From Streptomyces albus subsp. albus (lineage in GTDB: Bacteria; Actinomycetota; Actinomycetes; Streptomycetales; Streptomycetaceae), in assembly GCF_000719865.1 (NCBI RefSeq), contig NZ_JOID01000047.1, positions 1-23,754 on the forward strand: a DNA stretch of 23,754 nucleotides, given 5' to 3'. Each line of letters starts with the position of its first letter. Within the stretch, counting starts at the first letter, position 1. Of this stretch, positions 22,920-23,754 are shown piece by piece. Under the pieces are notes generated by a model. That model did not search any database. It was not told where the DNA came from and saw nothing but the letters and a program-made list of their open reading frames with translations. The position numbers and the translations under genes are program-made.

Positions 22920-23369
22920 TCAGGTCCAGGAGAAGAGGAGGGCGCCCGCGGTGACGTCACCGGACTCGGAGATGTCGGAGAGCGACTCCGCGGTGGCCTC
23001 CAGCGCCACGACCGGACAGACCGGAGACTTGCCGGCCGCCTCGACCCGGGCGGGATCCCACCGCACGATCGAGTCGCCCCGGCGCACGGTGTCGCCCTTG
23101 TTCACCAGCAGTTCAAAACCCTCGCCGTTGAACTGCACGGTGTCGATGCCCAGATGCGTCAGCACGCCGTGCCCTTCCTCGTCGACGACAACGAAGGCGT
23201 GGGGGTGCAGGGAGACGACGATGCCGTCCACGGGCGCGACGGCCACCGAGGGCTCGCGCAGCGGGTCAACGGCGGTGCCCGGGCCCACCATCGCACCGGA
23301 GAACACCGGATCGGGCACCGCCGCGAGTCCGATGGAACGGCCGGCGACCGGGGACGTCACGGTGGTCAT
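22920..23369 (-). CDS. crr: PTS glucose-type EIIA component
   Basis: A 149-residue free-standing EIIA-Glc-type protein. It receives phosphate from HPr and passes it to EIIB domains of sugar permeases; in streptomycetes it serves N-acetylglucosamine and other PTS sugars. The phospho-acceptor is H72 in GVLTHLGIDTV, and H57 in LHPHAFVVV is the partner active-site histidine. SPVAGRSIGLAAVPDPVFSG is the standard EIIA N-terminal segment. The frame stays open upstream to 23750 through the divergent promoter region. ATG 23369 is chosen because it gives the family length and follows AGAGG with 6-nt spacing. It is the first gene of crr-ptsI. Confidence 0.95.
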   Translation of the reverse strand: MTTVTSPVAGRSIGLAAVPDPVFSGAMVGPGTAVDPLREPSVAVAPVDGIVVSLHPHAFVVVDEEGHGVLTHLGIDTVQFNGEGFELLVNKGDTVRRGDSIVRWDPARVEAAGKSPVCPVVALEATAESLSDISESGDVTAGALLFSWT

Positions 23370-23483
23370 GGGAAGCCTCTCGAGCGGAGATCGATCAAGC
23401 GGCGACCGGCTGCTCCAGCCGGGCGCGGCGTGCTGCCAGAAGCCTAAGTCAAGCGACCCCAATCGGGCCGGTGCCGAATCGAT

Positions 23484-23513
23484 TTGCTTCGCCGTGGCGG
23501 TGCGCTGTACTGT
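23484..23513 (+). promoter_or_regulatory. Candidate upstream promoter toward rRNA operon
   Basis: TTGCTT (23484-23489) and TACTGT (23508-23513) with an 18-nt spacer form a fair vegetative promoter directed at the rRNA leader. Streptomyces rRNA operons commonly have several tandem promoters, so this may be a distal one. Confidence 0.4.
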
Positions 23514-23651
23514 CGAACCCCTGCCCACGAAGGAGCACCGGCGACTGGCCGTGCGGAGTGGGCGGCACCCTCCAACTTCTTGAAGCGGTAATCGACTTCG
23601 GTCCTCTGCGTGTGCCCCCGGGCACTGGTCGGAGAGAGTCAAAACCACTGA

Positions 23652-23657
23652 TAGTGT
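23652..23657 (+). promoter_or_regulatory. rRNA operon promoter -10 (TAGTGT)
   Basis: TAGTGT within CACTGATAGTGTTGGAAAC. This surrounding text, followed by ACCGAAGGGAAGCGCCCGG, is characteristic of Streptomyces rRNA promoter regions as I recall them. Transcription would start near 23664. The -35 is not obvious, which is known for some of these promoters. Confidence 0.65.
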
Positions 23658-23663
23658 TGGAAA

Positions 23664-23754
23664 CACCGAAGGGAAGCGCCCGGAGGGCCCGGAGACGGGG
23701 CCGAAGGAAGCGTCCGTTCCTTGAGAACTCAACAGCGTGCCAAAAGTCAACGCC
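23664..23754 (+). ncRNA. 5' leader of rRNA (rrn) operon, partial
   Basis: The last 40 bases (TTGAGAACTCAA at 23721-23732, then CAGCGTGCCAAAAGTCAACG) match the conserved pre-16S leader of Streptomyces rRNA operons. This segment takes part in RNase III processing and antitermination and precedes 16S rRNA by a couple of hundred bases. The window ends before the mature 16S gene. GGCCC-N7-GGGCC in the leader may form an additional stem. Confidence 0.8.

Larger units (their letters stand above)
23370..23754. other. crr / rRNA operon divergent intergenic region
   Basis: 385 bases with no protein gene. The left part is the crr leader and promoter region on the minus strand; TAGGCT (around 23438-23443, minus) is the best -10-like word, without a clear -35. 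The right part is the rRNA operon promoter and leader on the plus strand. A compact palindrome GTGCCC-CC-GGGCAC (23612-23625) lies just upstream of the rRNA promoter. Confidence 0.5.

Noticed and set aside
23624..23639. DasR (dre) site upstream of crr, ACTGGTC half
   Set aside because: Only 10 of 16 positions agree with ACTGGTCTAGACCAGT and the centre is lost; it also lies nearly 260 bp from crr, within the rRNA promoter region.
23370..23750. Extended crr frame starting at 23750
   Set aside because: It would run through the rRNA promoter region on the opposite strand and add 127 residues unlike EIIA proteins.

Overview
The window is very GC-rich DNA with strongly GC-biased third codon positions, GTG starts and ATGA/GTGA overlaps between operon genes. 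Its right edge matches the conserved leader upstream of Streptomyces 16S rRNA genes. It is almost certainly chromosomal DNA of a Streptomyces or close relative. I see no transposase, integrase, tRNA gene, CRISPR array or phage gene. Statements about homologues elsewhere rest on recalled family knowledge, not on searches.

Left third (1-9639), all + strand: a nitrate-respiration locus. A terminator-like hairpin (45-81) and about 550 bases without a convincing gene precede narK (nitrate/nitrite transporter), a small hemerythrin-domain protein and then narG-narH-narJ-narI. The last four overlap by 1-4 bases and encode a complete membrane-bound nitrate reductase: Mo-bisMGD subunit, Fe-S subunit, chaperone and di-haem b subunit. 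An inverted repeat lies just before narG.

Middle (9640-12382), + strand: a soluble two-GAF histidine kinase of the DosS/DosT (hypoxia/NO sensor) type, then a conservon-type (CvnD-like) small GTPase without its usual cvnABC partners. The GTPase is preceded by two abutting dyads, one resembling a DosR/DevR box, and a related half-site lies upstream of narK. The simplest reading is an oxygen/redox island: sensor, transporter, O2/NO-binding hemerythrin and anaerobic respiratory enzyme. No response regulator is present in the window.

Right half (12589-23369): apparently core genes of mixed function. They are a secreted VanX-type D-Ala-D-Ala dipeptidase (-), a zinc-ribbon NUDIX hydrolase (+) that may be translated leaderlessly, and a GH31-family protein (-) whose active site looks broken and which carries a long low-complexity insert. 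Then come acetoacetyl-CoA synthetase (+), an unrecognised 303-residue protein (+) behind an elaborate nested palindrome, and the general PTS genes ptsI and crr (-). Perfect-stem hairpins of 19 and 17 bp separate the convergent pairs NUDIX/GH31 and unknown/ptsI. A tandem GTTCA repeat resembling a PhoP box lies between GH31 and acetoacetyl-CoA synthetase.

Right edge (23370-23754): the crr upstream region and, divergently, the promoter and leader of a ribosomal RNA operon whose 16S gene lies beyond the window.
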